Source: Balamuthia mandrillaris (Eukaryota > Discosea > Longamoebia > Balamuthiidae). Taken from it: a stretch of 64,000 nt of DNA. Below, piece by piece: positions 10,406 to 21,171 of the stretch. Each line of letters starts with the position of its first letter. Position 1 is the first letter of the stretch. The notes under the pieces are model-generated. The model was not told the DNA's origin and made no database searches. It saw only the letters and a list, made by a program, of their open reading frames with translations. The stretch covers positions 117,001-181,000 of the forward strand of contig JAVKOQ010000027.1 in the NCBI GenBank assembly GCA_031835245.1, in the 5' to 3' direction. The translations under genes were made by a program, and so were the position numbers.

Positions 10406-11256
10406 AAAACAAACACGCTGTTTTGTTAACAAATAAAAACAGGTAATTACTTTTCCTACCAGTATTCTTCCTCTACCTCCTTCGAGCTCTCGGCCTCTGG
10501 CCGCAAAGGCTACCTAAGGAGCAATCTCTACGGCACCTATCATAACCTCTTTGGCGCAAGCCCATTGACCCCCGAGAACGACTACGTGGAGTTCCATCTG
10601 CGCACGTGTGCCTCTGGCTTTGTTGGTATTGTGCCCAAGACCGCGTTTCAGAGCAGCAATACCTCTCCCACGCAAATGGGAGGGCACGTGTGGACTCCAA
10701 CGGGATATTACTACAACAACGCCAGTCAAAGTCGTTATAGTACGTGTTATAGTCTTTTTTTTTCTCCTTTATTTTTTCTTCTTTCCTTTCTTATTCTTTT
10801 CTTTCTTTCTGTTCTTCTTTTATTGTTGCTGTAACCTCACAATACCATTTTATATTCATAGTCAATACTTTCAGCAGCGGTTCGGTGGTGGGAATCCACC
10901 TGGACTTTATCCGCAAAAAAGTGCTCCTCTTCATCAACGGGCAACAACTGCAAAGCCACGACGTGCCCGAGCTGACGGAATCCTACTTCTATCCGCTCGC
11001 CAGCAGCAGCGTCGCGGGCGATGTTATCACCATCCGCAGGAGAGCCGTCAGTCCTTTGAGAAAATCGTCCACGGCGGCCCTCGCTTTGTCCTCCGTTGCT
11101 TCTGGCTCTACCTCGTCTTCCTCCTCCACCACATCTTCCAACTCGACCTCTTCCTCGAATGTCCCGTTGAGCCAGATCAAAGCCATGCGGCTTATCAACC
11201 ACTTTGTCAGCTTTCACGATGCCAAGCAGGTGCGCACCATTGTGGCTGAGCAATGA
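7650..11256 (+). CDS. BTB-BACK-SPRY domain protein
   Basis: Six exons: 7650-8231, 8891-9040, 9140-9873, 9951-10219, 10443-10739 and 10862-11256, 808 aa. A BTB/POZ fold is recognisable but split by a Lys/Glu-rich insert of about 50 residues. It has the pattern SDVVIQLVS, then IPAHAVVLAAWSKRF, then FKHSIEFMYTG and LLEIAHFFGIDGLK. A BACK-like region follows (LPEEKIFRAVLVYA, LSHLLPNIRYRNMFPEFL), after an Asp/Ser-rich linker. The C-terminal 250 residues look like a SPRY/B30.2 sheet (DYVEFHLRTCASGFVGIV, VVGIHLDFIRKKVLLFINGQ). BTB-BACK proteins are commonly substrate adaptors for Cullin-3 ligases, so that role is likely here but inferred. Introns 1 and 4 contain large pyrimidine repeats. Confidence 0.85.
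8247..8722 (+). repeat. (CTGTCT)n array in intron 1 of the BTB gene
   Basis: About 475 bp of nearly perfect hexamer CTGTCT with a few CTCTCT variants in the 3' half. It lies wholly inside intron 8232-8890. It is open in several frames on both strands and so produces spurious long reading frames. Confidence 0.95.
10224..10401 (+). repeat. (CCTCTC)n / (CT)n array in intron 4 of the BTB gene
   Basis: About 175 bp of CCTCTC hexamers ending in (CT)n, within intron 10220-10442. It is pyrimidine-only on the coding strand. Confidence 0.95.
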
Positions 11257-11917
11257 ATGTGTCATGAGAAGAAGAACAAGAACAAGGACAAGAACAAGAA
11301 CAAGAAGAAGCAGAAGCAGCAGCAATACCATCACCTCTCTCTCCATGAATGCCCATTCTTTTGTTTTATTATAATAATTATTTACTTTATGTCGACAATT
11401 TTTGGCGGTGCACTTCTTCAGCTCGAAAGGAGCAATAAAAGTGCACAACGGAGTCACCCCCATAATGAAACGAGGGTCCCCGTTATTGATGTCGACAATA
11501 AACTCTCCAAACCAAAAAAAAAATTCTTTTTTTTTTTGCTGAATAGAAAAAATAAAAATAAAAAGAGACAAAAAGGGGATCGCTGCAATAATTTTTTTTT
11601 TGGGTTGCCTGCTCTGATCGCTACCGCGTTTCGATCAAGCCCCGCATACAAAGGAACACACTCGCATCTCCAGTCTCCTGTTTGTAATTCCTCCTCTCCG
11701 GGGGGGGCCGGGGGGTTTTTTTTTTGTGTGTGTGTGTTACACATTTTTTATTTTTCCCTCTCTGTGTGTAACTCTTTACATCCTCCTAATGGATATCCAA
11801 CACCCTAATCACTTTCTTTTTTCTCTCACGCCTTCTCTCTCTCTCTCTCTCCTCTTCTTTCTCTTCTCCCTCTTCTTTATTTTTAATAGGTAGAATATAT
11901 ACATAGTAAAAAGCAAT
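11257..11917 (+). promoter_or_regulatory. Spacer upstream of the Spg1 gene with two TGTCGACA
   Basis: No gene is seen. Two exact TGTCGACA palindromes occur at 11390-11397 and 11490-11497, each followed by A/T. The rest is A-rich, then GT and CT simple sequence close to the ATG at 11918. Confidence 0.5.
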
Positions 11918-12444
11918 ATGTCAGCTGCTCCCTCCAACGCGAAGGCCGCCGGTGGCGACAAGTACAAGACCCCTGGCAAAGGAAAGAGCTCGGTCGTGGT
12001 CAAGGTGGGCATGGTCGGCGACAGCGAGGTGGGTAAGACCTCCCTCATGGTGCGCTACGTCGAGGGCAAGTTCGACGAGGACTACATCTGTACTCTAGGT
12101 TTGTAACTCTTCCTTGCCAATTTTTTTGTTATTCTCTTCTTCCATCTCCTCTCCTATGTTTGTTTAATTTCCCCCTTCTTCTCCTGCTCCTCTCTCTCTT
12201 TCTCTCCTCGCACTCTCCTCTTTCCTCTCTCTCTCTCTCTCTCACTCTATCCGCTTTCCTCTCTCTGACGGGAGTCCTGTGTCTAGGTTCTCTTCTCTTA
12301 TGTTCTATTGATGTATTATATTTCTCACATGGTCTCGTTTGGTTTTTATAGGTGTGAACTTTATGGAAAAAACTGTAAACATTCGCAGCAACGAAATCAC
12401 TTTCAGCATTTGGGATTTGGGAGGTGGGCATCCTGTGCTCCTCT

Positions 12445-12477
<33 letters not shown>

Positions 12478-13008
12478 ATTTCATTTTGGTGTTTCTTAAC
12501 GTCTGTTCCACTCTACGACTAGGTCAACGAGAATTCATCAGCATGTTGCCGCTGGTGTGTAACGATGCGGTGGCCATCTTGTTCATGTTCGATCTTTCCC
12601 GAAAGTCTACTCTTATCAGCGTTAAAGAATGGTACCGACAGGCTCGCGGTTTCAACAAGTCCGCCATTCCATTTTTGATTGGTACCAAGTATGATCTTTT
12701 TGCCAACTTCCCTAAAGAGGAGCAGGAAGACATTACCAAACAGGTTTGTTCCATCTCCTCGTTTTTCTCCTTTCTCTGTCTCATCATGCTCGATGCTCTT
12801 CTCTTCTATCTCTAACAACATTGTTTGGCTTGTTTTTTTTCAGGCAAGGAAATTCGCCAAAGCAATGAAGGCTCCCTTGGTCTTCAGTTCAGCGCACGCC
12901 TCCATCAACGTTCAAAAGATCTTCAAGATCGTATTGGCCAAGGCATTCGATCTGAAGTGCACCATCGCTCAAGTAACGGAAGTGGGAGAACCTATTTTGG
13001 AGTACTAA
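11918..13008 (+). CDS. SPG1: Spg1/Tem1-type septation GTPase
   Basis: Four exons (11918-12098, 12352-12423, 12523-12743, 12844-13008), 212 aa. G1 is GDSEVGKTS, G3 is the unusual WDLGGQ instead of DTAGQ, and G4 is GTKYD. The WDLGG(Q)REF and GTKYD pair is diagnostic of the Spg1/Tem1 branch of Ras-like GTPases. There is a 25-residue basic N-terminal extension and no C-terminal prenylation cysteine, both usual for the family. In yeasts Spg1/Tem1 sits at the spindle pole and starts the septation or mitotic-exit kinase cascade; the same role here is inferred. Switch I (DYICTLGVNFMEK) is intact. Confidence 0.93.
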
Positions 13009-13336
13009 ATGAACACACTTCAAAAAAACCAAAAACTAAACGATGACGGAGTGACGAGAGAAGATGGAAAGAAGCGAAACAGAAATGGAAGGTATGCATC
13101 TCTTGTCTCCTGTTGCCTTTTCTTTTTCTTTTTTGTTTAAGTGGTAACGTTTATTTCTTTTTTTTTAAAAAGAAGGCGCGAAGGAAGAACGTTTCATTTT
13201 TGCTACGAAGTCGAAGAAGCAACTTATCTTCTTTTTTCACACCTTTTGTTTTTTTTACTTCTTCTATTATATTCTCCCTTTGTCCTTCTCTGTACACTGA
13301 TAACAATCTTTTTTCATCTTTCCGTTTCTTTTGTTT

Positions 13337-13371
<35 letters not shown>

Positions 13372-13436
13372 CTTTGCCTAAGCTGGCTGGTGTGGCACAT
13401 GGAGTGCTCCATCGTTCTTTGCTTGTGGTCTTTGCT
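13009..13436. other. Convergent 3' spacer
   Basis: Lies between the stop of the Spg1 gene and the stop of the arrestin-fold gene. It contains T-rich and (CT)n sequence around 13340-13370. I see no gene. Confidence 0.5.
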
Positions 13437-14451
13437 TTATTCTTCAACAATCACAAGAGGCAGTTCTGCTTTGCCCTTAACATAGACAGGCGCACATCCG
13501 TGATTCACCACGAACACCAACCGGCTGTCATAACTCGGTGCGTTGCTCTTCTTCTCAGAAGAAGAAGCAGGCCAAACCGAAGGAATGCGAAAGTGAGCAA
13601 ACAAGGAATGGTCGGAATAAGGCTTCAGTGGAAACAAGTTGGAAGCAGAGGAAGATGAAGAGGAACAGGCCCATGAAACGAGTTCAGGCTTGGTTTTGAG
13701 TTTGTTGGTGTTGCTGCAATGCGTGAAGAGCTGAAGAAGATGAGAGGATAGAAAGTCGACCACCTGCTCTTCTTCTCTGTGAGGCGTAGAAGAGAGGGAG
13801 CGGTGATGGTGGTGTTTTGGTTTCTTGGAGGCTTGGATGTAGACTTTGATGTTTTTGATCTTTTTCTTTGCTCTTCCCTTTATCTCCACTTTTGTTTTGT
13901 TGAGAAGAAAGAGGAACGAAAGCAAGAATGAGTGAAGAAGTGAGGAAGAAGAGGAGAGAGAGAGAGAGAGAGAGAGAAAGCAACAATTGAGATAACTTAC
14001 CAGAGATAGGAACCACATCCCCAGGATGCCACGCCTTATTCCGGATGGAAAACACAAAGGACTGGTACTCCTCTTTCTTCAAGTCCAGCCGCAAACACGC
14101 TCGGAGGGCAAGAGAGGGAGAGGGACAAAGAGCACCACTTGTTCTTGCAGCTAGCTTGTCGCTATCATTGCTGGAGTAAGAACGTTTCAACTTGGCTCCT
14201 ACCTTTGTGGTGTTGTTGTTACACCTCGACAAAGAAGCGGCTTCAAGGTCGTCCAGAGTGAGAAACGTGGTTGAAGAGGAGGAGGAAGAAGAGGAGGAAG
14301 CGTTTTTGGAGAGGCGAAGAGCCGTGGAGGACGAGGCAGGATCCTCCTCCATGCTGGCATAGAGGTCTCTTGCATCTTCATCCAACCCGGCAAACCGGTA
14401 GAGCAAGTCCTTGGTGGCTTTGTTCTTGTTCTTCTTCTGTTGGTGTTGCAT
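13437..14451 (-). CDS. Small arrestin-fold protein
   Basis: Two exons (14451-14001, 13888-13437), 300 aa. The N-terminal third is Ser/Asn-rich and low complexity. The rest resembles the C-terminal half of arrestins: FVFSIRNKAWHPGDVVPISV then EIKGRAKKKIKNIKVYIQ, matching the arrestin pattern of a G(D/E).(I/V)P(V/I)(T/S)V strand followed by KxIKxIKVxL. After a His/Ser-rich insert comes FRIPSVWP...SYDSRLVFVVNHG and a final LPLVIV strand. Arrestin-fold proteins act as trafficking or signalling adaptors; the partner is unknown. A second, related arrestin half is fused to the kinase at 58725-61008. An N-terminal arrestin domain is not visible. Confidence 0.7.
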
Positions 14452-15057
14452 GGTTTCGTTCTTGTTCTTGTTCTTCTTTCGTTGGTAGCTGCTTTGTTTA
14501 TTATCATTATCAGCCGAAGGAGAAGCATTACACCCGTAATGAAAGTTTTCACGTCGACTCGACTGAAAGTGGATGGGAAGAGTCCACTCGCATCCCAGAA
14601 CTAGGGGCTTTGTCCATGTGCATCAGACTTGCTGGTATGGCTTACGTTCTCATCCCTTCCATCGGTAGTCCAAGCAGAGCAAACCTCCAGCAGCAAAATG
14701 TTGGATGTTTTGAATCGAGCTTCTTTTTCGGTTCTTGCGAACAGTTCCCCTCGAGAAAACGAGATAGAAGGTCGATTCAAAACTCTAACATGTTCATGTT
14801 TTGGAGTTTCGCCGTTTATCTGAGTTGATGGAGTTCTTCTGGATGGGTTTCTTTCATCTCCGTTTTCCACGTTTTCCCAGCATAGAGGAAAGCGTTTATA
14901 AATGTATTATATATATCATAAGCGTTTAAATATATTATATTGAGCAAATTGTTGTCGACAGGAAATTGTCGACGATAATTAAACTATTGATCGAGTTCGA
15001 TCTCATTACTGACGTCATACTATTGTCCGCAAAAAAAAAAAACAGCAGAAAGAAAAA
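14452..15057. promoter_or_regulatory. Divergent promoter, arrestin-fold gene and ALKBH6
   Basis: Contains TGTCGACA at 14953-14960, TGTCGACG at 14967-14974 and TGACGTCA at 15010-15017, the last 40 bp before the ALKBH6 ATG. An AT-rich block (14900-14945) precedes them. An open frame at 14601-14870 on the minus strand has no ATG and no recognisable product, so it is not called. Confidence 0.55.
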
Positions 15058-16672
15058 ATGAGTTTGTTGGATTTCGAGGCGCTGTGGCGAGAAGCGAAGC
15101 AGCAACAGCGCCGTTCAGCACGTCGTTCTCCTCCACAGCCTCACACGACCGCACCAGACGCCATTTCAAGTTCTCATGAAGGAAGAAAACCGACAAAGCA
15201 GGAGGAGAGCGTCCATGAAGCCGAAGCAGAAGCAGAAGCAGAATGCGATTGGGAGGTGATGGAAAACTTTCCAGCTTCGGTCTATCCGTTGGACAAAGAA
15301 GAGACAGAAGGGAGGAACGATTCTCTTGCTCGGTGGAGAATAGGGGAAGAGGTAGCGTTGGATAGAATGTACTACGTGCCCTCCTTTGTGAGCGAGGAGG
15401 AGGAAGCTGCGTTGCTGCGAAATATTTATGAGGAGGGAGCTGCCGCCGCGACCGCGTGGACACAGCTGAAGAAACGACGGTTGCAGAATTGGGGTAAACC
15501 AGCTCTTTTGCTCTCTTGTCTATTTGTCTTTTTTGTGCTTTCTCTGCTGCTTCTTGCTCTTAGTGCTTTGTTCTTCGTTTGTTCTTCTTCTTGTTCTTTC
15601 TCGTTCTTCTTGTACTTGTTCATCTTGTTCTTGTTCTTCTTCTTGTTCTTCGTTCTTCTTCTTGTTGTTCTTCTTCTTCTTCTTCTTTTTCTTGCTTCTT
15701 CTTGCTTCTTCTTCTTCCTGATGCTTTTAAAATTTTTCAAATGAAAGGAGGAAAGCCAAGCATGGATGGAATGCTGGAGGAACCTCTGCCAGAGTGGTTG
15801 GAAGAGCTAGGCCGTCTCTTGGTAGCTCGTGGCGTCTTCCTACGGCCATTCAACCATGCTCTCATCAACGAATACGAACCTGGCCAAGGCATAATGGTGC
15901 CTCTCCCTTTTTTCTTTTTCCTCGTTTCTCTTTGTTTCTCTGCTCACTATCTTCCCTTTCTCTTGTCCTCTCAGCCGCATGAAGATGGACCATTGTACTG
16001 TCCTCACGTGGCCATTCTCTCTCTTCGCAGCCCTCTGTTACTGCACATTTATCCAAAGCAAACAAGCGCACAACTTAAACAAGACCAAGAACAACAGCAA
16101 CAAAAAGGTGAGGTTCCTCAGCGTCATCAGCACCACCATCGGGAAGCCATCGCTTCGGTGCTGTTGGAACCTCGTTCCTTGTTCGTCTTTCGCGAAGACG
16201 TGTACAAAGCCTACTATCACGGTATTGATGGTGAGTCATTTTCTTTCCTTCCTCTTTATCTCCTTCGTTTTCTTCGTTTTCTGCGTATCTTTTGCTTTTT
16301 CTGCTTTGGCCAAAAAGAAAGAGGGAAGTGATTAGAACACTACCAGGAAGGGTTTAAAAAAAAGAGAAGAAAGATAGAACCCATTGGCTGCACTTGAGGC
16401 CCCATGACTACACAGCTAGATAGACTCTGATCCCTCTTTTGCTTTCCTCCTTTCCCTTCTTCATTCATTCTTTCCCCTTTCATGGTCGCTAACGAAAACC
16501 AAAAACCAAAACAGAAACAAAAGAGGACGTGTTGGAGGGCAGGCGGATCATCAACCTGGACAAAACCGAAGGGGACTACAGCAACGCCACTTCCATCCTC
16601 CGCGACACCCGCGTCTCACTCACGCTGCGGGTGGTTCGTTTTGTGCGTCGACCGCGGGCAAAAGATGACTGA
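15058..16672 (+). CDS. ALKBH6: ALKBH6-like 2-oxoglutarate/Fe(II) dioxygenase
   Basis: Four exons (15058-15493, 15748-15896, 15975-16230, 16515-16672), 332 aa, longer than animal ALKBH6 because of a charged N-terminal extension. Family landmarks: DRMYYVPSFVSEEEE, the LQNWGG junction across intron 1, LINEYEPGQGIMPHEDGP with iron ligands H197 and D199, distal His in KAYYHGI (about H277), and the RVSLTLR motif whose first Arg should bind 2-oxoglutarate. AlkB homologues oxidatively demethylate nucleic acids; the ALKBH6 substrate is not settled. A Gln/His-rich loop lies between the ligands. TGTCGACA and TGACGTCA lie just upstream. Confidence 0.9.
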
Positions 16673-16808
16673 AAAAAAATTAGTTAATTCATGTCGACAT
16701 TAAATATGGTATTCGTGTCGTCGTGGATTCGAGGTGGTGTCGCTTCGCTCTATTTGTTTCACGAAGAAGAACACAGAAAAAGAGTCTTCAACAAAGGACA
16801 TATCCAAT
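16673..16808 (+). promoter_or_regulatory. Short promoter with TGTCGACA
   Basis: A 136-bp gap between the ALKBH6 stop and the next ATG carries an exact TGTCGACA at 16692-16699, about 110 bp before the start. The compactness makes the motif a good promoter candidate. Confidence 0.5.
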
Positions 16809-18072
16809 ATGAACGATACAGGTATCATTCGTGCTCATGAAGACAGTTTGTTTTTTGGAACTCATTTGTATTTTTTTTTTTTTTTGCAGTGAATGAAGCA
16901 AATCAAGGGGCGCCTGCTGGTTACTATTCGCCTCTTCAACAACAACAACATATCGAGACCGGATCTCCCTCCGTCAGCAGCTTCATTGCTCTGAATGCTT
17001 CCAGCGACTATGAACTTGAGGTTTATTTCTCCAGAGAATTTTTCATTGTTTTCGCTTCATCTGTTCTTCGTTCACTCTCATTATCCTCTGCTTTCTTCCC
17101 GGTTTTTGATTCTCCTTCTGTTTCCCTTATTGCTCCTCCTTTTCTCTCGTCTTTTTTTTCCCTCACCTTCTTGTTTGCCAACAGAATGTTCCAAAGTCAG
17201 TTTTGTTAAAACAGATGAACCTCTTCCAGAAAAAAGCTGAAGCTGAGAAACAACGCCGCCAAACGCTCGAGAACGAACGGCTGGCTCTGGAAGATCAACT
17301 TCTGGAACTTCGTTTTCAACTGGGAGACGAAAAACAAAGAGTGGAAGCATTGAAGAGCGAGAAAGAAAGCTTAGAACGGACTATCCGAGAAGAGATGGAA
17401 AGCTTGGACAGAGAAAAGCTACAAATGCTATCCATGCAAGAACGGTTCTTTCAACAACACCAACAACAACAAGCACAACACAAGAAAAGTGCACAAGTAA
17501 AAATGGGAAAGAAGCCACAGAAAGCCAACGAGAAAGCAAAAGATTTGAAAGAGAGAACGGACATGAAAGAAAAAACGAACGAAAAGAATGAAGCCGAAGA
17601 AGAAGATGATGACGAACGCAAACGAGAATGGCCATCGTGGGAGATGGAGAAAGAAGAACTGGAAGAAAAGGTGGAAGAACTGCAAAGAGAGAAAGAACTG
17701 TTTGAGAGAGCAAGTCTGGAATGGGAAAAAGGTTTAGCGCAGTGGCTACACAAAATGGAAGAGCTGCAACAAGTCTTACGAGAAAGAGAAGAACACGAGG
17801 AAGAGGACCAGCGAACGCTCGCTCGGTTGAGAGCGGAACGAGCTACCTTGCGGAGAGAGAATGAGGAGTTGTGTCGCTGCATCGAACGGTGGAAGTCTTT
17901 GTACGACCAAAGCGAGAGATTGAGAGAAGACTTGGAGCGAATGTTGAAGATGAAAGAAGAAGAAAGAGAAAGAGAGAAGAGGAACGAGGGGCTGTCGCAG
18001 TCCTTACGAAGTGGGCAAGCTGCGATATGCGTTGTTCTCGGCGTTTTCGCAAGTTGGTTGTTTTATAAGTGA
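16809..18072 (+). CDS. Tail-anchored coiled-coil protein
   Basis: Three exons (16809-16821, 16890-17020, 17185-18072), 343 aa. The first coding exon is only 13 nt. Residues about 50-320 are almost continuous charged coiled coil (Lys/Glu/Gln/Arg with heptad Leu), with the insertion EEEDDDERKREWPSW in the middle. The last 17 residues (AAICVVLGVFASWLFYK) form one hydrophobic segment at the extreme C-end, the layout of a tail-anchored membrane protein such as a golgin or ER/mitochondrial tether. No catalytic motif. Family not recognised. It converges on the RSRC2-like gene with 64 bp between stops. Confidence 0.8.
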
Positions 18073-18136
18073 AGAAAACGTTCAGTTGTTGTTTTGCTGT
18101 TGTTGTTGCATCTTTAAAAAAAAACCAGAAAAGGTT

Positions 18137-19221
18137 TCAAGAAGAGAAGCCGAGGCCTTTAGACGTTCGGCCTTGGTTTAGTCCTGTGTTGAATTGTCGT
18201 TCCAAGTCTTGAAAGAGATTTCCTTGTTGTCGTGTTAAGTTTTGGTTTGGAGTTTGTTGTGCTTGTGGGGAGGTCGTGGAAGTAGTTGCTGTTGCTTTTC
18301 TGGCTCCCATTAGCTTTAGAAACTTGTTCTTTCTTTCTTCGCTTTCAAAGGAGGCACCCTCCCAAATGGAAGAAGAAAGAGAGGAGGATGCTTGTGGTGT
18401 GTTCATCGAGGAAGAGGAAGGTGTAACAGAAGGAGATGAAAGCGAAGAGGAAGATGAAAGAGAGGCGGAAGGAGAGGTGAGATGCTTCATTTTCTGTTGC
18501 CACAACAACAGCTTTCTTCTCTGTTGCTGCTGCAGCTCATAAGCGCTTGTGGAAGGAGACGTATCATCTCCAGAGGGAAGAGTTTGCTCTATAGAAGAAG
18601 CGGAAGGAGCAGCTGATGCAGCGGTGCTGTCCGCGAATGCCTTTGTTGCAGTGGTTTCTTGTTTCTCTTTTTCTTCGTGTTCTTTTCCTCCTCCTTTTTC
18701 TTTGCTTTCGCTTCTTTCTTCACTCTCCCGTTTTCGTTTGTGCGATCTGTCTCTGTCTCTCTCTCTGTCCCTGTCTCTGTCCCTGTCCCTGTCTCTCTCT
18801 CTGTCCCTGTCCCTGTCTCTTCTTCCATAACTGCTTCGGCTCGATCGGTCGCTGGAGTGCCTGTGTCTCCTGTCCCTGTCTCTTTCTCGTTCTCTGTCTC
18901 GTTCTCTACTCCTGCTTCGTTCTTCGCTGTATGCTGTCGTTCGTTCAGAGCTACCAACGGTAGAAGGCCGTCGAGCGATACTTGGGCTCTCCTGTTGTGT
19001 GTTTTGTTTTTCATCCCTTTGTCAAAAGGAAGATTTTTGTATTTCATTTTTCTTCTTCTGCATCTTTTCATCTTGTTGATTCGGAATGGGTGTGAAAAAA
19101 AGCGAGAAGCGAACACCCATGGAGAGCAAGAGAGCAAAAATAAAAAAGACCTCAAGAAGGGAAGGGAGCGAGAAGGGAAACGCACGTTCTTCAAAGGGCT
19201 TTCATCACGCGAGTCCGCCAT
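18137..19221 (-). CDS. RSRC2: RSRC2-like SMAP-domain, RS-rich protein
   Basis: Two exons (19221-19186, 18991-18137), 296 aa; the first exon encodes 12 residues. An Arg/Ser/Asp/Glu alternating region (RERDRERERDR...) fills about residues 35-110, encoded by CTGTCC/CTCTGT-type repeats on the plus strand that are coding here. The C-terminal part has KLLLWQQKM, a Ser-rich linker and SIWEGASFESEERKNKFLKL then MG, which fits the SMAP domain pattern W..(V/A).F...E...KF.(K/R)LMG. RS plus C-terminal SMAP is the architecture of RSRC2 proteins, nuclear factors linked to RNA processing. Function is inferred from architecture. Confidence 0.8.
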
Positions 19222-19645
19222 CTTTTTTTTCTCGGGTTTGTTTTGGTGTGCACGCTTTCGTGACGTCCTTAGAGAAAGGTGATGACGCAATTCTGACGTC
19301 ATATGTATCGATCGGGAATTGATCTTATTTGTCGACAAAAAATTTCCTAGAAAAATTAACCGATTTTCCAACACTGAGAATGAAAGTGACACTCAGTGTT
19401 CTTGTGGTGGTGGAAGCGGTTTTTCGCTACGTTTTTCCATTTCGTTTGGGGGAAGGGTGGTGCCAAAGGGGTTTCAAAAAAAAAAGAAAGAAAGAAAAAA
19501 AGGCGCTTGTGGCTCTTTGCAGTTGAGGCAAGAGCGGAAGGATAGACCACAGAGGGGATAAAGTCGTGAGGCTCAAGGCTTTTGCTAGAGCAAGCAAAAT
19601 CATCTTTTCGTTGTTGCGCTGAAACAGACAAAACTAACCTTGTGA
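19222..19645. promoter_or_regulatory. Divergent promoter, RSRC2-like and 2OG genes
   Basis: Carries TGTCGACA at 19330-19337, TGACGTCA at 19294-19301 and a near copy (TGACGTCC) at 19261-19268, all within 120 bp of the RSRC2-like ATG. No gene is seen. Confidence 0.55.
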
Positions 19646-20877
19646 ATGCGGAAGCAGGCTTCGAAACATAATTTTTGCATCCTGTCGGCCCCACCACCAT
19701 CTCTGCGGGCCACGAGGTCAACAGCTCCAGCAGCGCTCGACCGTGTGACCTTCTCTGTCCCCCCGCCACCCGTTTGCACAGAGACATGTAAATCTTTTCT
19801 GCTACTTTTTTTTCTTCTCCTATGCTATGCCACTACTCCTCCTCCTCATGTTTTCTAATGGGGGTTTTTTTTTTGGGGGGGAATGGTGGTGGGGATCTCA
19901 AACAGACCTTCAGACCTCTTGCTTGGACAAGTGGAGCCTGCCAAAGCTGCCGCGCAAGCGAACGAGAAAGGCCAAACAGAAAAGTAGAGCTTCTCCGCAC
20001 CCTTTGGAGAGGTATGCAGGCGCATCGTCCTCTCCTGCCCCTTCTTCGTTGGTCACTGGGGACGCAACACAGCCACACCAGAGGGAGCATCCTCCTGCGG
20101 CTGGCCCACGTTCGCTCCGTGTTGCACGTCGTCGCTACTTGGACCCACGGCCTTGCACGCTCGATAGGGAGGGCCTCCACGTGGCCGCGGACCTGTTCGG
20201 CGGCACGGCTGTGCAGCTGTTTGCCACGGCACTGCCAGCCCATCTCCACGAGCAGATGCTTGCCTCCATCACCCCACTTGCCGCAACGCAACGGCCGAAT
20301 GTCAGGAAACGAAGCCGCTCGCGGCAGCAAGGAGGAGCCACCTACAGGTTCGGCTGGGCCTTGCAGTACTCAGGTACCCCAAGACCCATACGCGGCACCG
20401 AGGCGGCAGCCGCTCAAAACTGGCTGCAAGAGAACCGGCCCGTGTTCCGAGTGGTGCATGAGCTGCTGAAGGAGCACTTTCCAGAGCTATGCTCGATTTT
20501 GGAGGGGAACAGTGCTTTCATCGCTGACAATCCCATTTCTCCATTCGGTACGGCGTTCCCATCCCGCGTTTCATTCCTTTTCTTTGCAAAGAACTGAACT
20601 CGCTTGCTCTCTAGCGACAGTGGTTGTGAACGTGGACTTTGCTGTGGAGCCTCACCGCAACAAAAACGATTACAAAGAAGGGCTTGCCGTGGTCATACCT
20701 CTCGGTGACTTTACGGGTGGCCAACTGTTTTTCCCAGAGATAAACGTGACGGTGAACACCCAGCCCGGTGACGTTGTTGCCTTTCGCAGCGCACGGCTGA
20801 CGCACTCCGTTTTGCCTTACGTCGGCACAAGGCATTCTGTAATTCTGTTCACACAGGATAATATGATCAAAGTGTAA
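19646..20877 (+). CDS. 2OG-Fe(II) oxygenase-like protein with altered iron motif
   Basis: Three exons (19646-19787, 19906-20547, 20615-20877), 348 aa. The C-terminal half is a double-stranded beta-helix: LAVVIPLGDFTGGQLFFPE, then QPGDVVAFRS, LTHSV (distal iron His) and GTRHSVILF (2-oxoglutarate Arg), as in the 'LGdytGGeL' group of fungal/protist oxygenases. The proximal motif reads PHRNKND where relatives have H-x-D, so the acidic ligand appears to be Asn. The N-terminal part is Arg/Pro/Ala-rich with no known domain. The first exon is supported by a clean donor and matching phase, but a start at 19827 is a weaker alternative. Substrate unknown. Confidence 0.7.
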
Positions 20878-20985
20878 CCCCTAAACGCTTGTTTTCTGTT
20901 CTTCTCAGCCTTCATCTCGAGCGAGAGAGAGAGAGAGAGAGAGGAGAGAGGAGTAGAGATGCAACAACCTTATTCATTGGATGGT

Positions 20986-21137
20986 TCAATAAATGATGGA
21001 AGGGAAGTAGATGCGGCCCTTCAACGGAGGGCTGTATTCGCCACGGACCATGAGCTCCTCGTTCCTCGTTAGCTTCCATCCCCAAGCAAGGCATCTGTTC
21101 CGGTTCCCAAACAAACAACGCCAGTGAGCTACTTTAA

Positions 21138-21171
<34 letters not shown>

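Noticed and set aside
14601-14870. Minus-strand frame upstream of the arrestin-fold gene
   Set aside because: It begins with a non-ATG codon, has no in-frame ATG nearby, and matches no family I know.
19827-19905. Alternative start of the 2OG gene at 19827
   Set aside because: It reads through a T/G homopolymer stretch giving an unlikely leader; the exon at 19646-19787 has a clean donor and matching phase.
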